In this document: one piece after another, positions 26,301 through 39,900 of the stretch
How the letters are laid out: every line of letters starts with the position of its first letter
Position numbering within the stretch: position 1 is the stretch's first letter
NCBI RefSeq assembly: GCF_026210795.1
Contig: NC_089429.1
Location: forward strand, 3,720,001-3,784,000
Direction of reading: 5' to 3'
Origin: Rhizophagus irregularis
Taxonomy: Eukaryota; Glomeromycota; Glomeromycetes; Glomerales; Glomeraceae
Length of the DNA stretch: 64,000 bases
Program-made: the position numbers and the translations under genes
The notes under the pieces: model-generated
Database searches by the model: none
What the model saw: the letters and a program-made list of their open reading frames with translations, nothing else
Told to the model about the DNA's origin: nothing

Positions 26301-29300
26301 TATCAATCATATATCATTGTATTGTATAACAAACCTTTTATACACTTTTTATACACTTTTTAATACACTTTTTTATACATTTAAATTTTTTATTACAATA
26401 ACTATTTAACAAATAATTTTGGTTAAAAAAGAAAAAAAAAACCCTTTTTTTTTTATTGTCATATTTGGAGATTTATGGTTTATGGATATGACCGGATTAT
26501 CAAGTTCTTTTTTCGGAATTTCGGAATTCCGGAATTTTTAATATTTTATTTATTTATTTATTTGTGTAATTCTCATTATAGATCAAATTTGATAAACTTG
26601 GTAATTTTTTTTTTTCTTATTTTTCTCATTTTCTCATTTTCTAAAAAATAAAATCGGAGCGAACGGAATGTTAAAAATAAAAAAAAAATCTTTTTAAGAA
26701 AAAATAAACCAGTTTTAATCCTTCTTTTTTTTTTAAAAAAAAAAAGGAGGTCATAAGAAGGGTCATGAACAATATAAAAAATTGAACAAAAAAAAAAAAA
26801 AAAAAAAAATTAAAGTTTCAGTGAAAAAACTTTCATATGACATGAATTCTTTTTCGGATAAAGTTTACTTTTATTTAAATCAAAAAAAGAAGAAAGTTTA
26901 TAGGTTTATAAGTTGTGTTAATGTAAAAAAAAAATGTGTTAATATGTGTTAATATGTGTTAATATGTTAATGTGTTTTATGTTTTTGCGTATTTGTTATT
27001 TTTTTTTTTTTTGCGATGTTTGTTGTTTTATTGTGTGACCTTCTCTCCCTTTAATATGAGAAACAACGAATAAAGGAATTGAACGTTTTTTTTTTTATTA
27101 TTATTTATTATAAATAACTAAAATGAGCCCAAACCGATTGTTTTTTTTTTTCATACTACCAAAAATAATTTTTCATTATACTAAAAATGAGGAAAATTAA
27201 AAAACCGATTGAAATACTAAAACTGAATGGTCTTTTTTTTTATCTCCCTTTTTCATTTTGGCTTAGTATTTTTTTTTTCGCCATATTCCGAAGTTAATCA
27301 ACAAAAATAAATATTTTCAATAAAAAAAAAGTGAAGAAAGTTAATTTTTAATTCTTTTTGTATGTGGCTTTCATTCTCTCTTTTTCATTTTTTTTTTTCG
27401 AAAAAAAATTCTTTTTTTTGTTTATCAATCACGTTATAATGTTTATACTTTATACACACAATGAACTTAATATATATTTATTAATACTGTAAAAATACTG
27501 ATATATTGAAATATAAATATTTATTAATAATTATCATTCGTTATATAGTCGTTATATAATCGGAAAGAATCGCAAAAAAAAAATCCGAAAAAAAAAATTG
27601 TCATGCGATAAATAAAAGAAAGCCTAGAAGCCTAGAATCGGAATTTAACTAATTTGTTTAAATTAAAATCAATAAAGTTTTAAAAATATTTTGTAAATAC
27701 TTTTTATCCATTTTGAATGGAAATTTTTTTTCCTTAAAGAAATTACCATTTTTTACCATAAATTTACTGGAGTAATTACGGCGCGTGACGCAGAAGGGGA
27801 ACGGGGGAGTTCGTCGGAGATGCAATTACGAATTTTATTTATTTTGTTTTTTTTTTGGAGACACAAACAAAAAACCCTGGCTATTTAGGTTATACCATTT
27901 TTAAATCATAAAATCATAACTACGCATACCTATTTTACGTATGCTGTAACTACGCCACAAATAATTAAGTTGTCACTTTGTCACTTTGACATAAGTTATT
28001 TTTAAGAAAAAAAGAATAAAATGCAATATAATGTACGTACGTTTGATCATATGAACTACAATATGTCTTGATTTATACAATTTTTTTTGACGTTTAAGGA
28101 ACATGTTACATGCAAGTTCCTGAAGCAACCGGGTAATAGTTAACTATACATAGATTCATTATATAAGGAAACAAGAAATTTATCTGGTTATTTTCTAATA
28201 TTAAGAGAAAAAAATTTAACCATATCTCAAACCATTGTTCTTTAAAATATCATATGTCTTTTAATGCTCTTTATATCATTTTTATTGTTCATTGAAAATA
28301 TATATTGATGAAATAGGGAATTACCCGCCGTTTTGTATCATGACATATTTTATTTTGATTAAAAAATTTGTTAATGTATGGTAAACATACTAATTAAAAC
28401 CGGTTTAGTTAAAAATGCAATATTTACATGTTATTTTTGCAGTTTATAACAACATATTTTTACTCTAAGCATTTAGAGATATAAATTATTTTATTAAAAG
28501 GGAATATGCGAAATGCTTCCCGCTTTTCGTCGATCGAGCATTGCATTTTTTTAAATCTATTTCAAAAAGATGGTAATGATCTACATGTTTAAATTGTACA
28601 ATACATGATTTTTTATTTAAAATAGGTTAGAAGGATTTTTTTACAATAATTACAAAATATTGCATCGAATTTTTTTTTTCTCTCTCTTCTTTTTTTCTTA
28701 TACATTACATACATTAAACATTTTATACATTACATTTGCATTTTTTTTTTCAATCGTCATTATCGTCATTATCATCATTATCATAATTATCATAATTATC
28801 ATCAAAAAAATAAATATCTAAATTAAAGATTAGAGGAAGATTTAGGAATGATGGTAAAACGAATCACAAGGATCACGTATAAAATGAGTAACTTAAGTAA
28901 TCAGCAAAATTTACGCCTTTTACAATATATACTGTATACATACATAACATACATACAGTATATAACTTTTCAATAAATAAAGGCGCACGGGACAGTTTTT
29001 TTTTTAGTGTTTCAAAAACCGAATAATTCCAAGAAAAATATGATACTGATTTTTTACTTGGTATCATTAAAAAGATGTACAATACTTTTATGTTTGGTTA
29101 CAAATACGATTGATTGTACACTTTGAACATATGATATTTACGTTTTATCTACTTCAAATTTGAACCAAAAGAGACAAAAAATTAAATGCTGCAATTTGTC
29201 GCTCCTTTTTCAATAGAGAGATAATCTTTTTTAAAAAAAGCCCATCGACAATTTTAGTCTATTAACGGCGGTAATAAATATTCATTAAGTATAAACAGTT

Positions 29301-30780
29301 TTTAGTTTCACAAAATATTTAATTTTACAAAAAAAAAAAATTTTTACACGATTGAACTTTAATGACTTTTTTTGAAAGTGAAAAAATACAAAAATATAAA
29401 AACTTATCTTATCTACTGTTACTTCTAATGACATCTGTTTTTAATAAACGTTTAATATTTATCATTTTTGTTCATTTGTTTACTCTTATTAACGTAATCG
29501 TGTGAAATAATAATAATAATAAACTTCTTTCATTTTGCGCGGGATGAATTGTGTCACGGAATTTTACATTTATTCTTCGCTCCGAACAAAGTAAACGTGT
29601 GTATATGTGGATCTTTTGGATTACACGCGATAAATATTAACGCGGGAAACAAAAATTTTTTATAAAGTGAACAAAAGTGAACTTAAAAATTTTTTTTTTT
29701 ATAATAATAATAAAGAAAGGAACAAATTTTTTTATTAAACACCGCGAAAAATCATATTTTATTCTTTGTATATACAAATAGACTTTCAATGATGAAAATG
29801 CAAAAAAAAAAGAAAAAAAAAAATTACAAAAATAAAAATTCTAAAAAAAAAGATTTACAAAAAAAAAAAACGAAATGATGTTTGTGTTTGTGTTAGTCGT
29901 CCGCGATTAAAATTTTTTTTTTTTTTCCAACCCAAAAAAAATATATTATGTCGAAAAAAAAAAAAAAAAAAAAAAAATATTAAAAATTTACAACTTAAAA
30001 AAAAAAATTTTTTTTATCATACAGTGTGTATAAAAAAAAATAAAATAAAATTTTTTTCATTTTTTTCATATAATATTGTTAATTTTTTTTAAAAAAAATG
30101 TTAAAATGTTTCTTTTTTTTTTTTCACAAATAAAGAAAAAATTGTAAAAAAAAAAAATTATTTTTTTATTCTAAAAAAAAAAAATGTTCTAACTATATAG
30201 CGTAAAAGATTTTATCATTTTTTTTTTATCAGAGAGGGAAATAATGAAAATTAAAAAAAAAATGTAATTAATTATTTTCTAAAATAAAATTTTTTGTTGT
30301 TGTTGTTTATATTTTTCACGCTCTCACGATTTTATTATTATCTTTAGAATTTATTTATCTTAATTTTTTTTTCATGATGCATAGAATGAAAATGTTTTTT
30401 AAAAAAAATGTGTGATTTTGCTTTAAAAAAAATAGATGTTTTGTTGTTTGTCGTTATTATAAAAAAAGAAGGAATGGTAATATGATAAAGGTGATCCGTT
30501 TGTATCCAACGAACGAAAAACCAATATATTAAAAAGTGTAATGAAAATTTATAAATAAAATGTCCCATTTTATCCATATCTAAAAATTAGTAATTTACAA
30601 ATATAAAAAAATGTACAAGTTGCGTCAAGTAATTTCGTCAAAACGAGTGCCCGATTCCTTTTGACGATAAAACTTAACAAGTAATATTTGGATATTTTAC
30701 ATTGTTTCAAATATCTAAAAAAAATTAAGAAATTAATTATTAGCAAATGATTTTTTTTCGTTGAATAAAGAGAATTATTA
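23400..30780. other. Long gene-free stretch rich in homopolymers
   Basis: No gene is supported over about 7 kb. From about 25.4 kb the sequence is dense in A and T runs of 8 to 20 bases and simple repeats, for example GTGTTAATAT repeats near 26930-26980. Small frames here translate to low-complexity strings. Microrepeats such as CGTAAAGAA (near 23930) and CACATTGT (near 24720) are present. The 3' flank of the gene at 30782 lies at the end. Confidence 0.6.
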
Positions 30781-30781
30781 C

Positions 30782-31252
30782 TTAAAAAACTTTATAACGA
30801 GAGCTTACCCAATCTTCCATTTGAGCGTCGTCGGCTGTGACGTCTTTTTTGTCAAGAAATTTTACGATCCAATCATCCCACATACAATCTTCTGAGATAT
30901 CAGATAAAACGGATAAATTTGAAACAAATGATGAATCTGATTCTGAGCTGCTTTTCCTGGTATGTCTTCTTGTATGATTTCTTTGATGGTTTTGGAATTT
31001 ACCCGCTACAACATTGGCCGCGGCAAAGGCACTTGTAGTTGAAGAAACGGTACTTTGTCGGGTACGACGTTCAGATGGTTTACGATCATTTTCTTCAGGA
31101 TTTTGTTTGTATTCAATGTTGTAAACTAATCTATCTCTTACTGAACTGACAGTTACTTGAGCTGGTGTTAATAATGTAATAGAGGAAGTGCTTAAAACAC
31201 CTTCGCTACTACTATTAACTTTTTGTTTATACCAATTTGAATAGTATGCCAT
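30782..31252 (-). CDS. Small serine- and charge-rich protein, unrecognised
   Basis: A single-exon frame of 156 residues starts MAYYSNWYKQ and ends SSRYKVF. I do not recognise a domain. The middle (about 50-105) is basic and rich in Ser, Arg and His (NHTRRHTRKSSSESDSS), so it is probably disordered and phosphorylated. The last 45 residues are acidic with three tryptophans (CMWDDWIVKFLDKK, MEDWVSS) and could form a short interaction helix. There is no signal peptide or membrane segment. Base composition is clearly higher in GC than the flanks, which supports real coding. Its nearest neighbours are several kilobases away. A poly-T/A tract precedes the start. It may be lineage-specific. Confidence 0.7.
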   Translation of the reverse strand: MAYYSNWYKQKVNSSSEGVLSTSSITLLTPAQVTVSSVRDRLVYNIEYKQNPEENDRKPSERRTRQSTVSSTTSAFAAANVVAGKFQNHQRNHTRRHTRKSSSESDSSFVSNLSVLSDISEDCMWDDWIVKFLDKKDVTADDAQMEDWVSSRYKVF

Positions 31253-32424
31253 TTTTTTTTTAATGTTGGTTTGTTTTTTTGAATATAATTTCTTTTTAAG
31301 AGATTATTATATAAATTTATTATAAAAAATGTTTTTTTTTTTGAAAGAAAATTAGAAAATTCCTCAGTAGGTATTTATAAAAATTTTTTTATACAATGTA
31401 TTGTATTATATAAACGGATCTGCGTTATATTTTAAAAAAAATATTTTAAATTAAATTATATTAAAAATTGTGATTTATTTTGATAATCATATTTTTTTTT
31501 TTTACAATAACAATATAAAAAAAATTAAAAATACTAACTATTTATTATTTATTATATTATATAACAATATAATATCTAAGTGGGCGGAGTTAAATCAACA
31601 AAAAGCATATGAATCATAAATTTAAAAATAATTATTGTAAATCATTAATTTTTATAATATATGAATGAACTGCTAAAATTAGTTGTAATACAATTTTTAT
31701 TTTATTGTAATAAATTATAATTGTATATAATAATAATATATGTATAATAATATGTATAATATGCAAGGGTATCATTATTGTAAAAAAAAAAAAATTTTTT
31801 TTTTTTTACTCGTTTCACTTTTTTTTATTATCATATTTTCTTTGTTTAAAAAAATGAGTCATGATATGAACTCATGTTCCCGTAGTACGATTAATTACTT
31901 GTTTAAACCACATTTTCAGTTCTTTTTCAAACTCTTTTTTTTTTTTTTAATGACCGATCATAAAAAAGTAGGAAATATATTGTAATACCCCACAGTGATT
32001 TTCAGTTACCCAATTTAAACCAACTTTAGTATCCTCAATAGAAAATAACCTACTACGGTAATGAGTACTGAAAGCTCATTTGCTGACATTATCATAAATT
32101 ATTACTGGAAGGAGATGTCCTAAAATTTAGGATAAATGGCTAAAACTTATATTTATTACGTACACAATTGATTGTAACAGGGAGTAAAAAAAAAAATCTT
32201 CTAAATTTAAACTCTTTATAAATTTTTTATTTGATCTCATGTTCCCAATGATCGGATGATGGAAATTTTTTTTTTCATGAGAAAGATTTCCTGATAATCA
32301 TTTTTTTCTTTTTTAGTGGTTCAATAACAAAAATTAATTACAATGTATGAAATGTATGATGCAGAAATACAGCGCTATATTACATTAAGATTACGCATAA
32401 CTTAAATAAGCAAAGTAAGGAAAA

Positions 32425-32570
32425 GTAACGTAGTATAAACTAGGTATAAAATGGTACAAAGTTAGGTATAAACTAGGTAAAATAATTAATCTAGGTAAAA
32501 TAATAAATCTAGGTAAAATAATAAATCTAAGTAATAAATTTAATAAATTAAATAAATTATCCAGGAAACT
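32425..32570. repeat. Minisatellite, about 18-bp unit
   Basis: Units close to CTAGGTAAAATAATAAAT are repeated in tandem, preceded by related TTAGGTATAAACTAGG-type units. The small minus-strand frame over it is a repeat artefact. Confidence 0.75.
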
Positions 32571-35179
32571 AGGTAATTTCCCAACTATTTGGTAACACTC
32601 CACAAAATTGAATATTATGTTCCATTATTTGTTTATGGGTGTTCAAACAATGACATGTTATTGGCTATTGGCTATTTAATTAATATGACCCTTTTTCGTA
32701 TAGAATATCTTTTTCGTATTGATGTCACATGTATTATTTTTCAATATGAAAATTTTACGTAATCTCCCATATTAGATATGCAGGATAATAATTTTTTTAA
32801 AAAAACAATGTTTTTAGCTACATTTAAATTTTGTTTTCTGTTGAGAATTGCAAGACAGAAATCCTCATATGTGATCAACTGAGCTGGTGGCGTATTTCAA
32901 TGGATTTAAAGTTTTTTTCAATTTACTGTGTGAATATTAAAAACCGACTAAGTAATATTTAGATAAATTGGTGCTTTGTTAATCGTTTTTTTATAAAGAA
33001 AATGGAAATCAAATCTCCGAATTTCCGTAATTTATAATTTACGTAATTTATGAAATTAATCACGAAATCGTTTTTGATACTCGATAAAGGTTTTTTTTAA
33101 AAAAAACATAGTAGATAAGAAAGACAATACTATTGCCAATCATTATGCGAAATTAGTTATATTAGTTCTAATCTTAATATATCTTTTTAATTTTTTTTTT
33201 TGATATTATACAATCATATTAATATTTTGGATGATTTTATCCATAAAAAAAAAGATAATTTTTTTTCTTTGTATGATTTTTTTCTTTATGGAAAATATTA
33301 TTATTATCCAATGATTTCTCGCTTTAAAAAACTCCTATTGTTCATTCATTCATTCATTCATACATTTTTCATTCATTTACTAAATTAATTCAATTCTTCC
33401 TATTTTTTTTTTTTTATTTTTAAAAAAAATACAATTGGTTAAAAAAAAGTTTTTTTTTCGAATTTGTTACACACAAAAAAAAAATACGATTAATTTTGAT
33501 AAAACCAAATTTTTTTTTTAAACTCGTTTTGGAAACAATAAAAAAAAATAAAGTGGCTGAAAAAGCTAAGGGGCTTTTTTTTAAAAAAAAATTTTTTTTT
33601 ATTATGAATTTCATTTTTATATAAAAAAAAAAATGTCAATTTTTTTAATTGTTTATGTCCACGGAAGTTAAAAGTTTGCATGAGAAAAAAAAAAACTTGT
33701 TTAATTACTTGAAATTGGAAAAGTCATTTTGTGGCTTGGGATTTTGTGTAATAGGAGAAATAAGCAGATGATGACTTATTTCTTTTTTTTTTTTAAAAAA
33801 AAAAAAACAATTCCGGAATTCGAAAGTACCCGAAAGGAAAGGTATGAAGCCATAATAATATTTTTTTTTTGTTTGATTGTTATAGTAATTAAAGAAAAAG
33901 AAACAAGAAATTGAAGAATAAACAAAATGAAACAGAATAAACAAAAAGAATTGTTAGAATTGTTTGAATGAAAAATGGTTAATAGGAAAATTACGGGTAC
34001 AGTTACAATCATTTAAATCATTTTATCGGATATAATCAATTTTCGTTCATCACGTGTTAACGGAATTCAAAAAAAATTTTTTTTTAGAAGGAATCCGAAT
34101 TCCCTATAAGATATCCGGATTCTGGAATTCCCTAAAATTGACATTATCGTCAAATTTTGGTTCCAAGAAATAATTTCTTGTTTTAAGTGTTATGAATTTG
34201 TGATTATTTTGTCATAATCAATATTCATTATTCCTTTCGTCAAAAAGATACGGATCATTCCGTTTATTCACGCATCAAAGAATTTTTTTTTATAACGGAT
34301 ATCCCAAGTTTGTATTCTTTTATTATTTTTTTTGATGATCGGATCAATCCGTATTTAACACATTACGAATTTACGAATCAAAATATTCGAAATTTCGATT
34401 TCACAAAAATAAGCTACTAATAAGCCAAATAATCCACAGTAACCAATTAAAAGGTTTGTTTATCATCTAATATCTTTTGCTATGAAAATCCATCTTAAAA
34501 GATTTAATTTGATTTTTATAAAAAATTAATTAATGAAATGCATAAAAAATATACACTGTAAGCGGTTAAGTCATATTCGTTATATCATGTGTCTGTTATG
34601 TTTATTATGTTTTTAACCAATCAATGATTTATTGGTGAATGTGAATTTATTTATATATTATGTATAAGGTATACGTTATACCTTCTCAGAATATTGGTGT
34701 ATTCCATGTATTCCATCAGAAAGAAAAGCTTAATTATAATTTATATTATTTACGGTGAATTATTATTATTACGGTGAATTATTATTTACGGTGAATAATA
34801 GAATTTTGTTCTGCTCCAGATTTTAATGCTCCAGATCCGGAAAACAGGTACAAAAAAATATAATTGACGATTGAGTTAAAAAAAGGCGGGAATTACCGGA
34901 AAAAAATCAAACTTTCTCAAAGGCTGAGATAGGTAATATGACCTCGTTTTTTTTATTTTCTCGGCACTTTCCGCATTTTACTCTTGCGCTCTTGCTGAAA
35001 CGGGCTGAATAATATTTACAGTTTCATATTATTTACAATGTTTTTTATAGAAAGTAAGCCTCATATTACAATGTAGTGAATGTTAAAGTTTATTCTATTT
35101 GTGAATTGTGATAATCTGGGATTCTGGGTAATTTAGAATTAAATTATTAAATTATTAAAATGAATTTGGCTGTAAAAAA

Positions 35180-35640
35180 TTGATAATTTAAAAATTTTGG
35201 TTGTTAAATAATTTTGGATGTTAATAAAATAAATTTGGGTGTTAATAGATAATTTTGGCGTACATTAATAATAATTTTGAGCATTAATGACAATCTGGAC
35301 ATTACCGTAATGATAATTTAAATTGGGCGTTTGATGATAATTTATTTGATAATTTAGGCAATGATAATTTGGGCGTGAATGGTACATATTAATGATAATT
35401 TGGGCGTTAATGGTATATGGTATTTAATGATAATTTGAGCGTTAAATGTATTAATATGGTGAGTGATTTGGGGCATTAGCAGGTAAATTTTGGTGTTAAT
35501 GATAATTTGAGCATTAATAATAATTTGAACATTAATGATAATTTGGACATTAATAATAATTTGAGCATTAATGATAATTTGGGCATTAATAATTTGGTTG
35601 GACACTATTAAATTTGGGGTGTTTTAATTTGGGGTGTTAA
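35180..35640. repeat. Minisatellite based on ATTAATGATAATTTGGGCG
   Basis: Diverged units of about 18-20 bases (ATTAATAATAATTTGAGC and variants) run over roughly 450 bases and become most regular at 35500-35600. The minus-strand frame of 83 codons (repeated INAQIII) is a translation of the repeat, not a gene. Confidence 0.8.
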
Positions 35641-36189
35641 ACTGTTAATTTATATAATTGTGGTATAATATATCAATGATCTGAATTCAGTGTATAAAAT
35701 TCAAATACTTATTGCGTAATGCATAAGAAAAAGTCTCATGAAATTTGCGGAAAATAAATGTGATTTTGCGCACAGATAATTTAATAATAAAATTATTTTT
35801 GAACTGAAAAATTGCGTAATGCGCAGAAATATCCAAAAATAGGCTGCGCTCCGCAAATTCCGCAAATACACCGTATCTGATGATTTGCGTTATCATAAAT
35901 TTAGATGATAATTCTAGTCAAGATTATCACGTGAATTTTCCCTCTAAGTACCATATAAAACATACCAAGTTATCTGATATTCCCTTTTATCTCATGCAAA
36001 TAGTTCAATTGGTTTTTTTTTTATTTTTATTTTTCTTTTCCGTGAATCTTTTCCACAATATGTAAGTATATATGTGTAGGTATATACGTGTAGGTTATAA
36101 CGTGTAGGGTTTCAGTGAACAGTGCGCGGCTAAAAATAAAACCAAGTTATCTGATATGGATCGTCATTTCCTAAGGGGGGGCCAAGAAA

Positions 36190-36355
36190 ATTGAATGATG
36201 TAATTTGTCTATCTAACGTAATGTATTATCTAATAATGTATTATCTAATATATCTAATGTATTATCTAGTATATCTAATATATTATCTAGTATATCTAAT
36301 GTATTATAATGTATTATCTAGTATATCTAATGTATCTAGTATATCTAAGTGGAAT
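36190..36355. repeat. Minisatellite of TATCTAATGTATTATCTAG units
   Basis: Short units such as TATCTAATGTATTATCTAG repeat over about 150 bases. Related short runs recur near 36490-36560 and 36740-36785, where they separate the three copies of the larger upstream repeat. Confidence 0.75.
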
Positions 36356-36935
36356 CAAATGATCATGTCTGATATCATGTGTTTAACTAATACGTTGAAA
36401 CACTTAAAAATATTAAAATAGAAGTACACTATTAATTAATTATACTGTCTTAATTCCTTTCTTTTCAACTTTCAACTCGTATAAATAAATTATCTATTAT
36501 ATCTAATGTATCTAATGTATAATATCTAATATCTAATGTAATATCTAATATATTTAATGTATCTAGTATATTAAATGATCACGTTAGATATCATGTGGTT
36601 TAACTTATATGTTGAAACTTTTTTTTTAACTACAGTATTAAAAATATTAAAATAGAAATATATACAATATTAAATTATACTATCTTAATTATTTGTCCCG
36701 TACCTTTCTTTTCAACTTTCGACTCGTATAAACAAATTATCCTAAGTATATCTAATGCATCTAACGTATAATATCTAGTATATTAAATGATCACGCTTGA
36801 TATCATGTGTTTTAACTTATACGTTGAAACTTTTTTTTAACTATTAAAATATTAAAATAGAAAAATATATACTATATTAAATTATACTATCTTAATTATT
36901 TTCTCGTGCCTTTCTTTTCAACTTGTATAAATAAA
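36356..36935 (+). repeat. Upstream block in three copies, ending in a TATA-like core
   Basis: Three related copies start near 36356, 36570 and 36785. Each has a GATATCATGTG motif, then AACTTATACGTTGAAAC, then AAAATATTAAAATAGAA, a spacer, CCTTTCTTTTCAACTT and GTATAAATAAA or GTATAAACAAA. The last copy runs directly into the first codon of the gene at 36949. The block thus looks like a triplicated promoter core. Confidence 0.75.
36925..36935 (+). promoter_or_regulatory. TATA-like box of the SHOC1-like gene
   Basis: GTATAAATAAA lies about 20 bases before the proposed ATG and is repeated in the two upstream copies. The distance is short for a TATA box, so transcription may start almost at the ATG or may use an upstream copy. 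Confidence 0.35.
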
Positions 36936-36948
36936 TAAATTAAAAAAA

Positions 36949-39900
36949 ATGTCCATAACGAAAGGCATTGGAGAAGAAAATAAATATCGAATCGAATTAT
37001 TAGAATGTGCAAAATCATTAAATTTACAAAATGACGATGGTATTTTTTACAAGTAATAATAAAAATAATAAAAATTTTAATATAATATTAAACATATATT
37101 TTATTATTTTATAGATTATACTAAAGAATTAATTAATCAAATTACTAAAGAATTAATCAATCAAATACCTATTGAAAATTATCAAGAAGATGAAAATGAA
37201 TCTATAATTCATATAAAAAAAGAAGAAGAAAATATAAGAGGATATAAAGATTATAATAATTTGATTATTAAAAAATTTTTATTTGAAGAATTTAATGATT
37301 TTGATGATTCAAATGATTTATTGAATAAAGAATTATCCGAAGTAAAAGATATTGATACTGATTTTATTTTATGTAATAATCTAGGTAATTATGTATTTTG
37401 ATTTTTTAATCGATTTTACAATTTATTGATTGTTAACAATGTTTTCTTTCTTTTAGAAAATTATATTACTCGTGATTCAATCGAATTGGAGGAACCTTTG
37501 TTTCCAAAGAAAATAAAATTAGATAATCTTGAAGTTCCTACCGTTCCTACTATTAAATCGTTAACTCCTAACTATAATCCCACACAAATTGTACCCGAAC
37601 CTTTTTTAGAAAGTGAAATACAAACTTATACGATAGAAGATTTATGGTATTATTTTTTAATGATTATTAATTTATAATAACAAACAATTATTTATTAAAA
37701 ACTAAACAATTATTTTAATTATAATAATTATTAAAAACTAAACAAAATTGTTTTAAATTTACTAACGATAACCCAATTTTTAGTCCATTATATCATGAAG
37801 CAATGGCCGATGAAATAGATATTGCTACATCATTATTAAAAGAACAAGAAATTGAACTTAAAAATGATACAATTCTTATTGATGATTTGAAATTTAAAAG
37901 CAAATACCTTGAAGAACCTATTCTACCTAATGTAAAAGATATCGTTCAACAAGATATACCAAATTCAATTTCGAATGTTGAATCTTTATTTAAGCAAGAA
38001 GTTGAATTAATCTTAAAAAATGATGAAAAGTTTTCGGTTATTGAAGAATCTGGTGTCAAATTACCATTAGAAATGATGAATGAATGGGGTATGAACTATA
38101 TTCAAATTATTCAAAAATTTCAAACTGTTTAAATTTAACAATTTAAATCTGCATGTATTAACAGAAACTATGGATGATGATTTGAAAGAAACTTTGACTG
38201 AAAGTTCTAGAGAAAGCGAAATGATTCTCGACATCCCTCATGAAGGGTACGAATTAGGTAAATTATAGAGATTAACTAGCGCTGTGAATATCCCTACTAT
38301 CCCTTAAATGGTATTACGGGAAAGTTACCACTTTTAGGTATTTGGAGCTGGAGGTCTGCATGGACCATAATAAGCAACCCGGTCCCGGGCCTAATGCAGG
38401 CCCCAGATATGTATTTACGTCACAATTAGTAATAGGAAATGTACATCATTTAGTCACGTTAACAAATGCGTCATTATAGCGCAGCAACGCACTCGGGCAG
38501 GGTTTGTGTCGATCATCACCTGGGTGCCGCAGCAACTATGGTTTCGTCATTATAGCAAACGTCACTCATTATGTTATACGTCACTTTAGCAAACGTCACT
38601 GCAGCAACCGTTTATTATGTATACGTCACTGTCACTGTAGTTGTACGTCACTCTAGTAAACGTCACTCTAGTAAACGTCACTCTAGTAAACGTCACTCTA
38701 GTAAACGTCACTATAGCAATACGTCCTATAGCAATACGTCACTATAACAATACGTCACTATAGCTAGCAATACGTCACTTTAGCAATACGTCACTTTAGC
38801 AATTAATAATACGTCACAATTTTTTAGAGCCGGTATTGATACCTGCGAAAAATGATCCTTTAGAAATGGATCGAAGAAAGCGTCGGTGAGTAATTTACAA
38901 AAATTTATGTTTTACACAAAATTTGCGTTTATATAAAATTCGTGTTTTAGGAAAAAATCAGAATCCGAGGAAGATATTATTACGTATGTTGCATTATTCA
39001 TATTATTCAATATTACATAATACTTCAACTTGTACATTTGCTGTAAATTTGTTCATCACATCTTTGTATAACAGGACCGATTCATTATTAAGCGTCATTA
39101 ATCATGTTGTTCCGGAAAATGTAATGCCGATATCATCTAATCAAGACGAAGACGAAGAACTTCAAAAAGATCTTGATAGTATAATAAAGATTGATACGCC
39201 CTTTGATCAATGGCAGATTATAATGACGCAACCTATGGATGAAATAGGTGAATTGAAATTTACAGGTAATAAAACAGCGTATACGTCAAATCACGTGATT
39301 TTATTAAAATACGGTCGCGTGACTTTTACGTGCAGTACATCGCAGAAAAAGTTTATAAAAAATTTCCATAAACCACGATTATTCCATTTAATTTAATTAT
39401 AAAATTTCCATAAATCACAATAAACCACTTATGATAGTACCTTCACTGCTACATCCTGTATCATATGCCAGTTCAGATATTCCGTCACGTCTCTCGGATC
39501 TTGTGGTATCAAATTCATCAAAAAGTGACTTTCAGATATTTTCTCCCTTTAGTGGAATAAAAGCTTTGGAACTTTTATTGCATTGGAATCCAATCAAAAA
39601 CGTTGCTATATTGGAAATTGATAAAATTGTTGATACTTCAGAAACTCCATATGATAATTTAGCAGAAATAACTCAAGAATACATTTGTTTTGATACGGAT
39701 AATTTATTAGGTTTAATTGAAGTTACTAGTAAAAGTGACGAAATTTATTTAAGATCAAAAAAAGAAGAGAAGAAGAAAAAAAGGTTAAAACAATTAGAGG
39801 TGGCACAACGTGATTACGTGCATAATAATAAAGAGAGTGCAGCGATTTCTACTGCATCACGTCATTCACGTGTTACATCTGCAGCTGTGGCTCCTTCCAA

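Larger units (their letters stand above)
31253..36189. other. Intergenic region with low-complexity repeats
   Basis: No gene is supported. Homopolymer tracts are frequent, especially at 33.4-33.9 kb, and two minisatellites are listed separately. The promoter of the minus-strand gene at 30782-31252 should lie at the left end. Confidence 0.55.

Noticed and set aside
33420-34012. Several overlapping frames rich in Phe and Lys
   Set aside because: They come from poly-T and poly-A runs on both strands and lack any composition difference from the spacer.
35354-35605. 83-codon frame of repeated INAQIII
   Set aside because: It is a direct translation of the minisatellite.
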